The notes under the pieces: generated by a model | Told to the model about the DNA's origin: nothing | The model's input: the letters and a program-made list of their open reading frames with translations, nothing else | The model's database searches: none | Translations under genes and position numbers: made by a program | Source of the DNA: Lachnospiraceae bacterium | GTDB lineage: Bacteria > Bacillota > Clostridia > Lachnospirales > Lachnospiraceae | Direction of reading: 5' to 3' | Assembly (NCBI GenBank): GCA_024696005.1 | Contig: JAILHF010000051.1 | Span: 248,001-312,000, forward strand | DNA length: 64,000 bases | Shown here: in pieces, positions 18,517-26,895 of the stretch | How the letters are laid out: every line of letters starts with the position of its first letter | Position numbering within the stretch: position 1 is the stretch's first letter

Positions 18517-19497
18517 TTACTGTATCTTCTTCGCCACTACGACAAACCTGCCGTTTTCCTCATTATAATCGCAGGTTGACAGGGTTAAAAGCCGGTCGCC
18601 GTAAACAGCGGTCACACCCGTGTCATAATAGGACAGGCGCTTCATCTCCGCCAGGTTGGAGTAGAATTCCTCCTCCGAAGCCGCATCCAGGAACTGGTAA
18701 TACTTGAACACCACCTCGTCCGCATCATAGACGCGCGAACGGAAGGCATACATCACCTGATATCTGCCTTCCTCATAGATCGTGTCAAACAGGATGTACG
18801 GATGTTTGTCATAATATGCCTCCGATTCGTACTCCCCAAGCTTCGAGAACATCCTTCCGCTCTGCAGATGATGCCCGTAAATGATGAAATTGTCATTTCC
18901 CCGGACGATGTCACATCTGCTGTCAAGGAAGAGCGTTCCCGCCTTATCCTCATCGCGGTCAAAGTTATGGGACAGATAATACTCGTTGTCATCTGCCTGC
19001 ATAACGGGCCCGTCTATATTAGTATCGTCAATCTTGAGCCATCCGATAAGGTCTTTATTCAAATAATATAAGGTTTTATATTTTTCGAGCACCTCGAGCT
19101 TCACTTCGAGGCCTTTTTCGTCCACAACAGTCGCGACATACTGCGAGCTGCCGTCGCCCTTGTCAGGCATGTTGGCCAGGACATCATTCCCGACCAGATG
19201 GGAAAGCTCGCCTCCCCGGTCATCGCCCTTGCCGGCATTCATGTAATATAAACCATAAGCGCCGAAGCCTCCCAGCGTGATCAGGACAAGCAAAAAGATC
19301 AGCAGCTTGCGGCGGCGTTCGGCCTTACGCATTTCCGCCAGGATGAGCTTCCTCATCTCGGGATCATAATCATCCAGGCTCTTTTTTCCGAAGCCGGCCG
19401 TCTTCTCTTCCGGCTCCTCTTTTGTTTCCGCAGCCGCGGGCTTTGTACCTCCCGCCGTCTTACGTACGGCAGACGCCTTCGGCCTTACTTCCTTCAT
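18517..19497 (-). CDS. srtB: Class B sortase
   Basis: A transpeptidase that attaches sorted surface proteins to the cell wall, 326 residues. There is a long basic cytoplasmic N terminus (about 1-90), one membrane segment (about 93-113) and an extracellular class B sortase domain. The catalytic His lies in IYGHHLQSGRMF, the Cys in LSTCDY and the Arg in ENGRFVVVAKK, all in the expected order. The class B inserted helix region is visible between them. It is encoded immediately before the giant LRR protein carrying TPKTG. This resembles the PPKTG/SPKTG signals used by the sortase B of Clostridioides difficile rather than NPQTN. It follows leuS by 4 bp. Confidence 0.95.
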   Translation of the reverse strand: MKEVRPKASAVRKTAGGTKPAAAETKEEPEEKTAGFGKKSLDDYDPEMRKLILAEMRKAERRRKLLIFLLVLITLGGFGAYGLYYMNAGKGDDRGGELSHLVGNDVLANMPDKGDGSSQYVATVVDEKGLEVKLEVLEKYKTLYYLNKDLIGWLKIDDTNIDGPVMQADDNEYYLSHNFDRDEDKAGTLFLDSRCDIVRGNDNFIIYGHHLQSGRMFSKLGEYESEAYYDKHPYILFDTIYEEGRYQVMYAFRSRVYDADEVVFKYYQFLDAASEEEFYSNLAEMKRLSYYDTGVTAVYGDRLLTLSTCDYNEENGRFVVVAKKIQ

Positions 19498-19501
19498 CTC
19501 A

Positions 19502-21943
19502 TCAACCCTTTGTCACAATGTTGACGATCTTGCCGGGTACATAGATCTCTTTCACGATCGTCCCGCTCAGCTTGTTGCCGAGGGCGGTCTTTGCGGCGGC
19601 AAGAACGCTGTCCTTATCCGCATCCTTATCGATCACAATGGTCGCCTTCACGCGGCCCGAAAGCTGCACGGCAATTTCGACCGTATTCTGCACCATCTTG
19701 CTCTTGTCCGCAACGGGCCAGCCCGCCGTAAACACGCTCTCGCCATGCCCCAGCTGCTCCCAGAGTTCCTCGGCAATGTGCGGAGCAAACGGTGCGAGAA
19801 GAACGACAGCGCTTTCGAGGGTCTTTTTGTCCACTCCTCCGGCCTTGCTGATCTCGATGAGCTTGTTGTTATACTCCATGAAGCCGCTGATGACGGTATT
19901 CAGGCTGAAATTATTCAGTCTCTGGTCAATGTCGTGTATCATGCAGTTGCGGATGCGGAGCAGTTCCTCCGTCTCCGCCGCATTGCGGTCCTTGTTATCC
20001 TGCACCAGGTTCCAGAAACGGGTCAGGAAACGGTATACACCGTCGATCCCGCGGCTGTCCCATTCGGAATCCAGCTCGGGCGGCCCGACAAAAAGCTCAT
20101 ACATGCGCAGGGAATCGCAGCCGTAATCGAGCACCAGTTCATCCGGGCTGACCACATTCCCCTGGCTCTTGCTCATCTTGACCGGCTTGTCACCCCACTT
20201 TTCGGTATCCGCCGCTTTCTTCAGGATCATGCCCTGGTTGAAAAGGCGGGTGAAGGGCTCATCGAAATCCAATACGCCGATATCCTTCAGGAACTTGGTA
20301 TAGAAACGGGAATAGAGCAGATGCAGCACCGCATGCTCCACGCCGCCCACATACATGTCAACGGGAAGGTACTTGTCCGCCTTCTCGCGGTCCACCAGCG
20401 CTTCCTTGTTCTTATTGTCCACATAACGCAGGAAGTACCAGGAGGAACCTGCCCACTGGGGCATGGTATTGGCCTCGCGTCTCGCGGGCTTGCCGCACTT
20501 CGGGCACGTTGTATTCATCCAGGAATCGATCGCCGCAAGCGGGCTCTCGCCGGTCCCGGTAGGCTCGTATTTCTCGACATCCGGCAAAAGCAGCGGCAGC
20601 TGATCCTCCGGAACGGGCACGCAGCCGCAGTCCGGGCAGTGGATGATCGGAATGGGCTCGCCCCAGTAACGCTGACGGGAGAACACCCAGTCACGCAGCT
20701 TGTAATTCGTGGTCTTGCGACCGAAGCCGGCCTTTTCGATCATCATCGGCGCTTCCTTCTTGAGCACCGCGCTCTCCATACCGTTCCAGTCTCCGGAATT
20801 GATCATAGTACCAACGGCAGCCGTATAGGCTTCCTGCATGTCCGGGATCTCCACACCGTCTTTGGCGATGACCTGGATGATCGGGAGGCCGAACTTTTTC
20901 GCAAAGGCAAAGTCACGGTCATCGTGGGCCGGCACGCACATGATGGCGCCGGTACCGTAATCGGCAAGCACGTAATCGGAAAGCCAGATGGGGATCTTGG
21001 CTCCGTTCAGCGGGTTCAGGGCATAGCTGCCCGTGAACACACCGGTCTTTTCCTTATCCTGCAGGCGGTCCACATTGGATCTGGTGGACGCCTTGTAGAT
21101 ATAATCCTCCACCGCGGCACGGGTTTCATCCGTTTCCAGGCTCTTTGCCAGGGCGTGCTCGGGAGCCAGGACCATGAAGGTGGCTCCGTAGAGGGTATCC
21201 GGTCTGGTGGTGTAGACCGTCAGCTTCTCGTCCCTTCCGTCGATGGCAAAATCCACCTCGGCGCCGTAGCTGCGGCCGATCCACTCGGTCTGCATCTTCT
21301 TGACCTTCTCGGGCCAGTCCAGCTTGTCCAGGTCATCCAGCAGGCGGTCCGCATAAGCCGTGATCTTCAGCATCCACTGCTTCAGGTTCTTCTTGGTCAC
21401 TTCGGTGTGGCAGCGCTCGCACTTGCCGTCCACGACCTCTTCGTTCGCAAGGCCTGTCTTGCAGGAAGGGCACCAGTTGATCGGCATCTCCTTCTCATAC
21501 GCCAGTCCCTTCTTGAACATCTGTACAAAGATCCACTGGGTCCATTTATAGAATTCCGGATCGGTGGTGTTCACTTCCATGTCCCAGTCATAGATGGCCG
21601 CAATCTGGCCGATCTGCTTCTTGATGTTGGACACGTTCTGTGCAGTGGACACCGAAGGATGCACACCGTTCTTGATGGCGTAGTTCTCCGCAGGAAGCCC
21701 GAAGGCATCCCAGCCCATGGGATGGATCAGATAATATCCGTTCAGCAGCTTATAGCGGCTCCAAACGTCCGAGATCACGTAGCCCCGCCAGTGACCCACG
21801 TGCAGACCCGAACCCGAGGGGTAAGGGAACATGTCCAGGCAATAATACTTGGGTTTTTTCCCGTCATTTACGTTGATGGGATGCTCCTCCCACTGCTTAC
21901 GCCATTTTTCTTCGATCTCACGATGATTGTAGCTGCCAGCCAT
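19502..21943 (-). CDS. leuS: Leucyl-tRNA synthetase
   Basis: Charges tRNA-Leu with leucine; bacterial type, 813 residues. The class I HIGH motif is LHVGHWRG (about 40-47). The CP1 editing domain includes the TTRPDTLYGATFMVLAPEH motif, and two zinc-type cysteine clusters are present (CPSCKTG, CPDCG, CPKCGKPA). KMSKS is intact (VKMSKSQGNVV). The start at ATG 21943 has GAGG 8 nt upstream. Earlier ATG and TTG codons lack a ribosome site. A strong promoter lies 60 bp upstream. The leader of about 50 nt is too short for a T-box, so leucine control is not by that route. Confidence 0.98.
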   Translation of the reverse strand: MAGSYNHREIEEKWRKQWEEHPINVNDGKKPKYYCLDMFPYPSGSGLHVGHWRGYVISDVWSRYKLLNGYYLIHPMGWDAFGLPAENYAIKNGVHPSVSTAQNVSNIKKQIGQIAAIYDWDMEVNTTDPEFYKWTQWIFVQMFKKGLAYEKEMPINWCPSCKTGLANEEVVDGKCERCHTEVTKKNLKQWMLKITAYADRLLDDLDKLDWPEKVKKMQTEWIGRSYGAEVDFAIDGRDEKLTVYTTRPDTLYGATFMVLAPEHALAKSLETDETRAAVEDYIYKASTRSNVDRLQDKEKTGVFTGSYALNPLNGAKIPIWLSDYVLADYGTGAIMCVPAHDDRDFAFAKKFGLPIIQVIAKDGVEIPDMQEAYTAAVGTMINSGDWNGMESAVLKKEAPMMIEKAGFGRKTTNYKLRDWVFSRQRYWGEPIPIIHCPDCGCVPVPEDQLPLLLPDVEKYEPTGTGESPLAAIDSWMNTTCPKCGKPARREANTMPQWAGSSWYFLRYVDNKNKEALVDREKADKYLPVDMYVGGVEHAVLHLLYSRFYTKFLKDIGVLDFDEPFTRLFNQGMILKKAADTEKWGDKPVKMSKSQGNVVSPDELVLDYGCDSLRMYELFVGPPELDSEWDSRGIDGVYRFLTRFWNLVQDNKDRNAAETEELLRIRNCMIHDIDQRLNNFSLNTVISGFMEYNNKLIEISKAGGVDKKTLESAVVLLAPFAPHIAEELWEQLGHGESVFTAGWPVADKSKMVQNTVEIAVQLSGRVKATIVIDKDADKDSVLAAAKTALGNKLSGTIVKEIYVPGKIVNIVTKG

Positions 21944-22002
21944 TCTTCTGTCCTCAATTCTTTCCATAATAAACAACACGCATCGCTGCGCGCTATCGCC
22001 TA

Positions 22003-22032
22003 ATTATACTGATTTCCCCTTTGGATTGTCAA
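22003..22032 (-). promoter_or_regulatory. Strong SigA promoter of leuS and probably the sortase/LRR genes
   Basis: Perfect TTGACA and TATAAT with an 18-bp spacer on the minus strand, directly after the terminator of the EF-G-like gene. No terminator separates leuS from srtB or the LRR genes, so the whole block may be read from here. Confidence 0.88.
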
Positions 22033-22040
22033 GAGATAAG

Positions 22041-22070
22041 AAAGCCCCCGGCAGTTTTCCGCCGGGGGCT
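22041..22070 (-). terminator. Terminator of the EF-G-like gene
   Basis: A perfect 10-bp GC-rich stem, AGCCCCCGGC with its complement, loop of 8 nt, followed by the T-rich TTCTTATCTCTT on the minus strand. Confidence 0.8.
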
Positions 22071-22085
22071 GGACGCAGCAAAAAA

Positions 22086-24179
22086 TCAGTCTTCCTTGTT
22101 GTTCTCTGCAACGGCTTCGGCGCGTGCAGCCACTTCCTTCTCCTGAACATCGGCGGGAGCCTGCTCGTAACGGACGAACTCATAGGAGTAGTCTCCGCGT
22201 CCGCCGGTCATGGAGCGCAGATCCGTGTTGTAGCCGTAAAGGCAGCTCATCGGGATCTCGGCTTCCACGGTCTGCTTGCCGTTTCCGCTGGGGTTCATTC
22301 CCAGGACGCGGCCGCGGCGCTTGTTCAGATCACCCATCACGTCACCGGTGTACTGGTCCGGTACCACGACCTTCAGGGAAGCGATGGGCTCCAGCAGTAC
22401 GGGGCCGGCTTCCATGAAGCCCTTCTTGAACGCCTGGATCGTTGCCATCTTGAAGGCCATTTCCGAAGAGTCCACCGGATGATAGGAACCGTCGTAGAGG
22501 ATACCCTTGACGCCCACCACGGGATAGGCAGCCAGAGGTCCCTTGAGGACGGATTCCTGCATGCCCTTCTCCACCGCAGGGAAGTAGTTCTTCGGCACGG
22601 CACCGCCCACCACTTCCTGTTCGAACACATAAGGGGTATCCAGATCGTTGCTGGGCTCGAAGCGCATCTTCACATGACCGTACTGGCCGTGACCGCCACT
22701 CTGCTTCTTATACTTGTATTCCACATCGCTCTTCTTGCGGATCGTTTCCTTGTAGGCGATCTTGGGCTGCACCAGCTCGATCTCCACCTTATACTCATCC
22801 TTCAGGCGGGATGCGATCACGTCGAGGTGCTGGTCTCCCATTCCGTAAAGGAGGGTCTGGCGGTTTTCGCCGTCGTTCACCACCTTGATGGTCAGGTCCT
22901 CATGGCCCATCTTCTGAAGCGCCTGGGAAAGCTTGTCGATATCTCCCTTGTTCAGCGCCTTGTAACGCTTGTAGGTATAAGGCTTGGAAAGCTCCACCTT
23001 ACCGAATTCGATCACGTTGGCCTTGGTGGAAAGGGTATTACCGGTACGGGCAGCCGTCAGCTTCGCAATGGCTCCGATATCACCCGCATGCAGCTCCCTG
23101 ATCTCGGTCGCCTTGCCGCCGGTCAGGATATAGAGCTTGGAAAGCTTTTCTTCGATATCCTTATCCTTGTTGTAGATCATGTCGTCGGTCTTAAACACGC
23201 CGCTCATGACCTTGATCAGCGAATACTTTCCGATGAAGGGATCCACGATGGTCTTCCAGATGTAGGCGCTCTTTGCCTTGGAAAAATCGTAATCCGCCTG
23301 GAAGATCTCGTTGTTCTTCAGGGAGATGCCGGCCACCTTCTTGTTCAGGGGCGAAGGCATGAGCTTGACGATGTCATCCATCAGCGCATAAGTGCCCTGG
23401 CAGAGCACATTGGAGCCCATGGAGATCGGCACGATGTCGCAGGTGTTCACGGAAATGCGGAGCGCGGCACGCACCTCATCCTCCGAGAAGGTCTCGCCGT
23501 TGAAATAACGGTCCATCATGTCCTCACTGGTCTCTGCCACCGCTTCCATCAGGGAATCGTGGTAGGTATCCAGATATTCCTTGCTGTAATCGGGCATTTC
23601 CATGTCCGTCACTTCCTTGCCCTGCCATTTCTGGGCTTTTTGGCTGATTACGTTCACGTAACCCACGAATTTTTCGTTCTCACGGATGGGGAAATGAAGC
23701 GGCGCGATCTTCTTGCCGTATTTCTCGATCAGGGCATCCACCACCTTGCGGAAGGAAGCGTTGTCCACATCCATATCCGTTACGTAGAACATGCGGGGAA
23801 GCTTGAAACGCTCGCAAAGATCCCAAGCACGCTCGGTCCCGGCTTCCACACCTGCCTTGCCGCTTACCACGATGATCGCCGCATCTGCAGCGGAAGCAGC
23901 TTCCTCTGCTTCGCCGACAAAGTCAAACATACCGGGAGCATCCAGGACATTGATCTTGCAGCCTTCCCATTCCATCGGGATCACCGATGTGCTGAGGCTG
24001 ATCTGGCGCTTCTGTTCCTCTTTGCCGTAATCCGAAATGGTATTCTTATCTTCGGTCCTTCCCATGCGGGAAGTCAGTCCCGCCAGATAAGCCATGGATT
24101 CCGCCAGTGCCGTTTTCCCGGCTCCGCTGTGTCCCAAAAGCACCACGTTCCGGATCTTGTCTGTTGTGTAGACATTCAT
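22086..24179 (-). CDS. EF-G-like translation GTPase paralogue (EF-G2 type) with altered G motifs
   Basis: A 697-residue protein with the full five-domain layout of elongation factor G, including the domain IV segment (KQSGGHGQYGHVKMRFEP) and the C-terminal domain V. The P loop is GHSGAGKT (16-23), as in the EF-G2/FusA2 branch, not AHIDAGKT. G2 reads RQISLS instead of RGITIT, and G3 reads DAPGM (80-84), so the catalytic histidine of DTPGH is methionine. G4 reads TDMD (134-137) in place of NKMD. GTP hydrolysis and base specificity should therefore differ from true EF-G. It is unlikely to be the main EF-G. AGGAGG lies before the ATG. It is the last gene of a two-gene unit with the phosphoribosyltransferase. 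Confidence 0.92.
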   Translation of the reverse strand: MNVYTTDKIRNVVLLGHSGAGKTALAESMAYLAGLTSRMGRTEDKNTISDYGKEEQKRQISLSTSVIPMEWEGCKINVLDAPGMFDFVGEAEEAASAADAAIIVVSGKAGVEAGTERAWDLCERFKLPRMFYVTDMDVDNASFRKVVDALIEKYGKKIAPLHFPIRENEKFVGYVNVISQKAQKWQGKEVTDMEMPDYSKEYLDTYHDSLMEAVAETSEDMMDRYFNGETFSEDEVRAALRISVNTCDIVPISMGSNVLCQGTYALMDDIVKLMPSPLNKKVAGISLKNNEIFQADYDFSKAKSAYIWKTIVDPFIGKYSLIKVMSGVFKTDDMIYNKDKDIEEKLSKLYILTGGKATEIRELHAGDIGAIAKLTAARTGNTLSTKANVIEFGKVELSKPYTYKRYKALNKGDIDKLSQALQKMGHEDLTIKVVNDGENRQTLLYGMGDQHLDVIASRLKDEYKVEIELVQPKIAYKETIRKKSDVEYKYKKQSGGHGQYGHVKMRFEPSNDLDTPYVFEQEVVGGAVPKNYFPAVEKGMQESVLKGPLAAYPVVGVKGILYDGSYHPVDSSEMAFKMATIQAFKKGFMEAGPVLLEPIASLKVVVPDQYTGDVMGDLNKRRGRVLGMNPSGNGKQTVEAEIPMSCLYGYNTDLRSMTGGRGDYSYEFVRYEQAPADVQEKEVAARAEAVAENNKED

Positions 24180-24200
24180 TACCTGTAACCCTCCTTATGT

Positions 24201-24839
24201 TTATAATGTGGAATAACCAAAACCGTTGCAGATCGCATCCACGGGGGTGCCTGCCTTGCACATCGGGCAGTCCTCCGCGGTGTAACTCGCGTAATCCGAC
24301 AGATCCTTGAGCGAATAAAGCGCACGGATCTCGATGCCGTCGATCGCAGTCGCTATGGAATAGATCGCAGCGATACCCACCACGCTGCCGCCATAGTATT
24401 TCAGCGTTCCGAGCGCACTCTTGAGCGTGCCGCCGGTGGTCGCCGCATCAATGAGAACAAGTACCTTTTTGCCGCGGACCATGTGCACGATGTTCTCGCG
24501 GAACATCATCTGTCCGCCCGGATTATACTCGGGAGCCGTGATGTACATCGTCTTGTGGCTGTTGGCGGAAATGATCCCGGCCTTGGTCAGCTTGTTGGCC
24601 AGATAACTTCCCACAACCTCCATGCCGTTCAGGCAGAGTATGGTGTCGATCACATCCGATGCGAGATACATCTCTGCGATCTCCTCGCCGGTAGCCCTGG
24701 CTTCACGCTGGCGCGCCTTCATGTCACTCAGATCCATGTAGTAATTGACATGGGAATTGGGTGTGATGAAATGCCCGGGCACATAGCGAAGCACTACGTC
24801 TTTATTCTTGGCGTAGTCGATCTTTTTGTAATCCTGCAT
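24201..24839 (-). CDS. Orotate-phosphoribosyltransferase-like PRTase
   Basis: A 212-residue type I phosphoribosyltransferase. The PRPP-binding loop is VLVLIDAATTGGTLKSA (about 126-142), close to the consensus V-D-D/E-x-x-T-T-G-G-T. The order of elements resembles PyrE, but the N terminus is longer and the C terminus carries a CPMCKAG stretch not found in classical PyrE. It may therefore be a PyrE or another purine/pyrimidine PRTase. It is encoded alone before the EF-G-like gene (21-bp gap), away from other pyrimidine genes, which weakens the case for de novo pyrimidine synthesis. GGGGG ribosome site before ATG. The family is sure; the substrate is not. Confidence 0.85.
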   Translation of the reverse strand: MQDYKKIDYAKNKDVVLRYVPGHFITPNSHVNYYMDLSDMKARQREARATGEEIAEMYLASDVIDTILCLNGMEVVGSYLANKLTKAGIISANSHKTMYITAPEYNPGGQMMFRENIVHMVRGKKVLVLIDAATTGGTLKSALGTLKYYGGSVVGIAAIYSIATAIDGIEIRALYSLKDLSDYASYTAEDCPMCKAGTPVDAICNGFGYSTL

Positions 24840-24873
24840 AAGTGTAACCCCCTTCTCAAAAATATTTTAGTCT

Positions 24874-24882
24874 ATTTTACCA
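24874..24882 (-). promoter_or_regulatory. Possible extended -10 promoter of the PRTase/EF-G-like unit
   Basis: TGGTAAAAT on the minus strand, about 35 bp before the start codon; no clear -35. Low-complexity AT-rich surroundings reduce confidence. Confidence 0.4.
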
Positions 24883-24927
24883 CATATTTTGAAACAGGGA
24901 AAGAAAAAAATTGTGAAATTGCACGAA

Positions 24928-26016
24928 TCAGAGGATCACGCGAAAATTGCTGTTTTCCAGCACGGGGATTGCTGCGCTGCGTCCGGCTTCGTCGTAGAAC
25001 ACGACATAGAGAGCCCCCTCCGCCTGTTCGCGGTTGTGTGTGATCCCGATGTTCTTGATATTGATGCCCGCACGGGCCAGTTCCGTGGCCACGGCAGCGA
25101 TCTGTCCGGCTTCGTCGGGGATGTCCACGAAGAGCCTGAAATCCCGGCGGATCGACCCCCGCCGGTCATAAATGTTGCTGCGATAGGCTCCGCTGTCACG
25201 GAAGAGCTCGGAGATCTTCCCGAAATCCCCTTCCTCCAGCGTGTCGCAGATCGCGGAGAGTCCATCCCGGTAACGCTCCAGAAGACAGCGGATATTATCC
25301 GTATTGCTGCGGCAGATGCTCTCCCACATGGCCGGATCCGAGGATGCGATCCTCGTGATGTCCTTAAAGCCGCCGGCCGCGATCGTGCGCATGAATTCTT
25401 CCTCATTATCGGAGGTCTTGACCAGGCGGACCAACTCCGCCGCGATCAGATGAGGAACATGACTTACCGCGGCCGCCGCATAATCATGATAGGAAGGTTC
25501 GGCCGTAAGCGGGATCGAGCGCAGGCTCTCCACGAGTGCCGTCATCTCCTCCACATATCTTTTTTCGGTCTGTTCCGAGGGTGCCAGGATATAGTAGGCA
25601 TTTTCAAGGATGCGCGTATCCGCGCTCTCGTACCCCGTTGTTTCCTTTCCGGTCATGGGATGGCCGCCCAAAAAGCGCGACGCGATCCCCAGTTCCTCCG
25701 CGCATTTCTGAATGTCGCCTTTTACGGAACCGACATCCGTCACCAGCGTCTCATCCCCAAGCAAAGGAGCGATCGTCCTGAGGTTCTCAATATTGCTGCC
25801 GGTCGGAGCGCACAAAAAGATCACGTCCGCCTTCCCCACATTCGAAGTAAGGCTGTCCGCGATCTCATCCAGCGTATGATCCGCAAGCGCGGGCTCCAGT
25901 TTTTCCCGGCGTCTCGCCCATGCGCTGATATGCACGTCGGGCCGCGCCGCACGTATCCCGCGTGCGATCGAACCGCCGATCAGGCCGAAACCCAGAAAGA
26001 GAAAATTCCGAAACAT
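24928..26016 (-). CDS. tyrA: Prephenate dehydrogenase with C-terminal ACT domain
   Basis: Converts prephenate to 4-hydroxyphenylpyruvate in tyrosine synthesis, 362 residues. The NAD-binding Rossmann start is FLGFGLIGGSIARGIR (6-21). The middle has LGGHPMTGKETTGYESAD with the catalytic histidine, and HDYAAAAVSHVPHLIAAEL. The C-terminal part from about 285 is an ACT domain (RLFVDIPDEAGQIAAVATELARAGINIKNIGI), suggesting feedback by an amino acid, presumably tyrosine. AGGGGG precedes the ATG by 5 nt. It is the last gene of the pilZ-degV-degV-tyrA run, 9 bp after the second degV. No other aromatic gene is nearby. Confidence 0.95.
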   Translation of the reverse strand: MFRNFLFLGFGLIGGSIARGIRAARPDVHISAWARRREKLEPALADHTLDEIADSLTSNVGKADVIFLCAPTGSNIENLRTIAPLLGDETLVTDVGSVKGDIQKCAEELGIASRFLGGHPMTGKETTGYESADTRILENAYYILAPSEQTEKRYVEEMTALVESLRSIPLTAEPSYHDYAAAAVSHVPHLIAAELVRLVKTSDNEEEFMRTIAAGGFKDITRIASSDPAMWESICRSNTDNIRCLLERYRDGLSAICDTLEEGDFGKISELFRDSGAYRSNIYDRRGSIRRDFRLFVDIPDEAGQIAAVATELARAGINIKNIGITHNREQAEGALYVVFYDEAGRSAAIPVLENSNFRVIL

Positions 26017-26025
26017 GAGATCCCC

Positions 26026-26895
26026 CTATGCTCTGTCGGGATTCAGACCGATCCCGCAGCCGGCCGCATTGGGACCGGTATGGCACGCAACACTCAGCGA
26101 CAAGGGATCATAGTAGGTCTCGACATTCGGAAATGCCGCCTGCACCCTGTCCCTCCAGGCCAATGTTTCCGCTTCATCCAGAAAGGAACCGGCGCAGCCG
26201 ATGAGCAGCTGCTCGTCACTGTACTGTGCATAATTCTTTTCGCGCTCCGCTTTCAGCGCATCGATCACCGCCGCACGGGATTTTTCCACCCCCCTGAGCT
26301 TGCTCACGGTATCGAATTTCTCGCCGCGGCATTCCAGGACAGGCTTGATGTTCAGAAGCCCCGCAAGCATGGCGGTGGCAGGTGTCACCCGGCCGCTGCG
26401 CTTGAAATATTCCAGGCTTTCCACCGTAAGATAGATGCAGGACTTGAACGCATTTTCCTCGAGCTTTTCCCGTATCTTTTTTGCGCTTTTGCCCTCGCCC
26501 GCCAGGCGGCAAGCCAGCTGCACGGATTCACGCAGGGTAACGGAAATACGATGGTTATTTGCCACTTCAACCTTTCCGTCATAGTCCTCGGCAAGCATGG
26601 CCGCCGACTGATAAGAGCCGGAAAGCCCGCTGCTCATCGGGATATAGATCAGTTCATCCGCACCGTCCAGAACCAGCTCCCATACATCCATCACCGCTCC
26701 GGGTGAAGGCTGGGAACTGCTCACTTTACGATCTGCCATTTGTGCCTCAAAAAACTGTGCGTGGCTGATATCCTCATTTTCAAAATAGGTATGGTCGTCG
26801 ATGATGACCGGCATGGGAACCACGTGGATCCCCAGTTGTCTGGCTTCCTCGCCGAAAATACCGCTGTTGGAATCGGTAACGACAGCTGTCTTCAT
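26026..26895 (-). CDS. DegV family fatty-acid-binding protein (first of a pair)
   Basis: A 289-residue DegV/FakB-type protein. Such proteins hold a fatty acid and can present it to fatty acid kinase FakA. Visible family motifs are TAVVTDSNSGI at the start, the YIPMSSGLSGSYQSA lipid head-group loop, a VESLEYFKRSGRV segment, and HTGPNAAGCGIG near the C terminus. The ATG at 26895 shares a base with the stop of the upstream degV (TGATG); the TTG one codon earlier is not needed. No fakA-like gene is in the window. The bound lipid is unknown. Confidence 0.92.
   Translation of the reverse strand: MKTAVVTDSNSGIFGEEARQLGIHVVPMPVIIDDHTYFENEDISHAQFFEAQMADRKVSSSQPSPGAVMDVWELVLDGADELIYIPMSSGLSGSYQSAAMLAEDYDGKVEVANNHRISVTLRESVQLACRLAGEGKSAKKIREKLEENAFKSCIYLTVESLEYFKRSGRVTPATAMLAGLLNIKPVLECRGEKFDTVSKLRGVEKSRAAVIDALKAEREKNYAQYSDEQLLIGCAGSFLDEAETLAWRDRVQAAFPNVETYYDPLSLSVACHTGPNAAGCGIGLNPDRA

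Noticed and set aside
21944-22002. T-box riboswitch before leuS
   Set aside because: The leader is only about 50 nt from the consensus promoter to the start codon and has no T-box sequence or antiterminator.
19745-24188. Two long plus-strand frames opposite leuS and the EF-G-like gene
   Set aside because: Antisense shadows caused by GC-rich third codon positions; the minus-strand genes carry definite family motifs.
24901-24930. Terminator after tyrA
   Set aside because: A T run exists, but only a 3-bp stem (GTG/CAC) precedes it.
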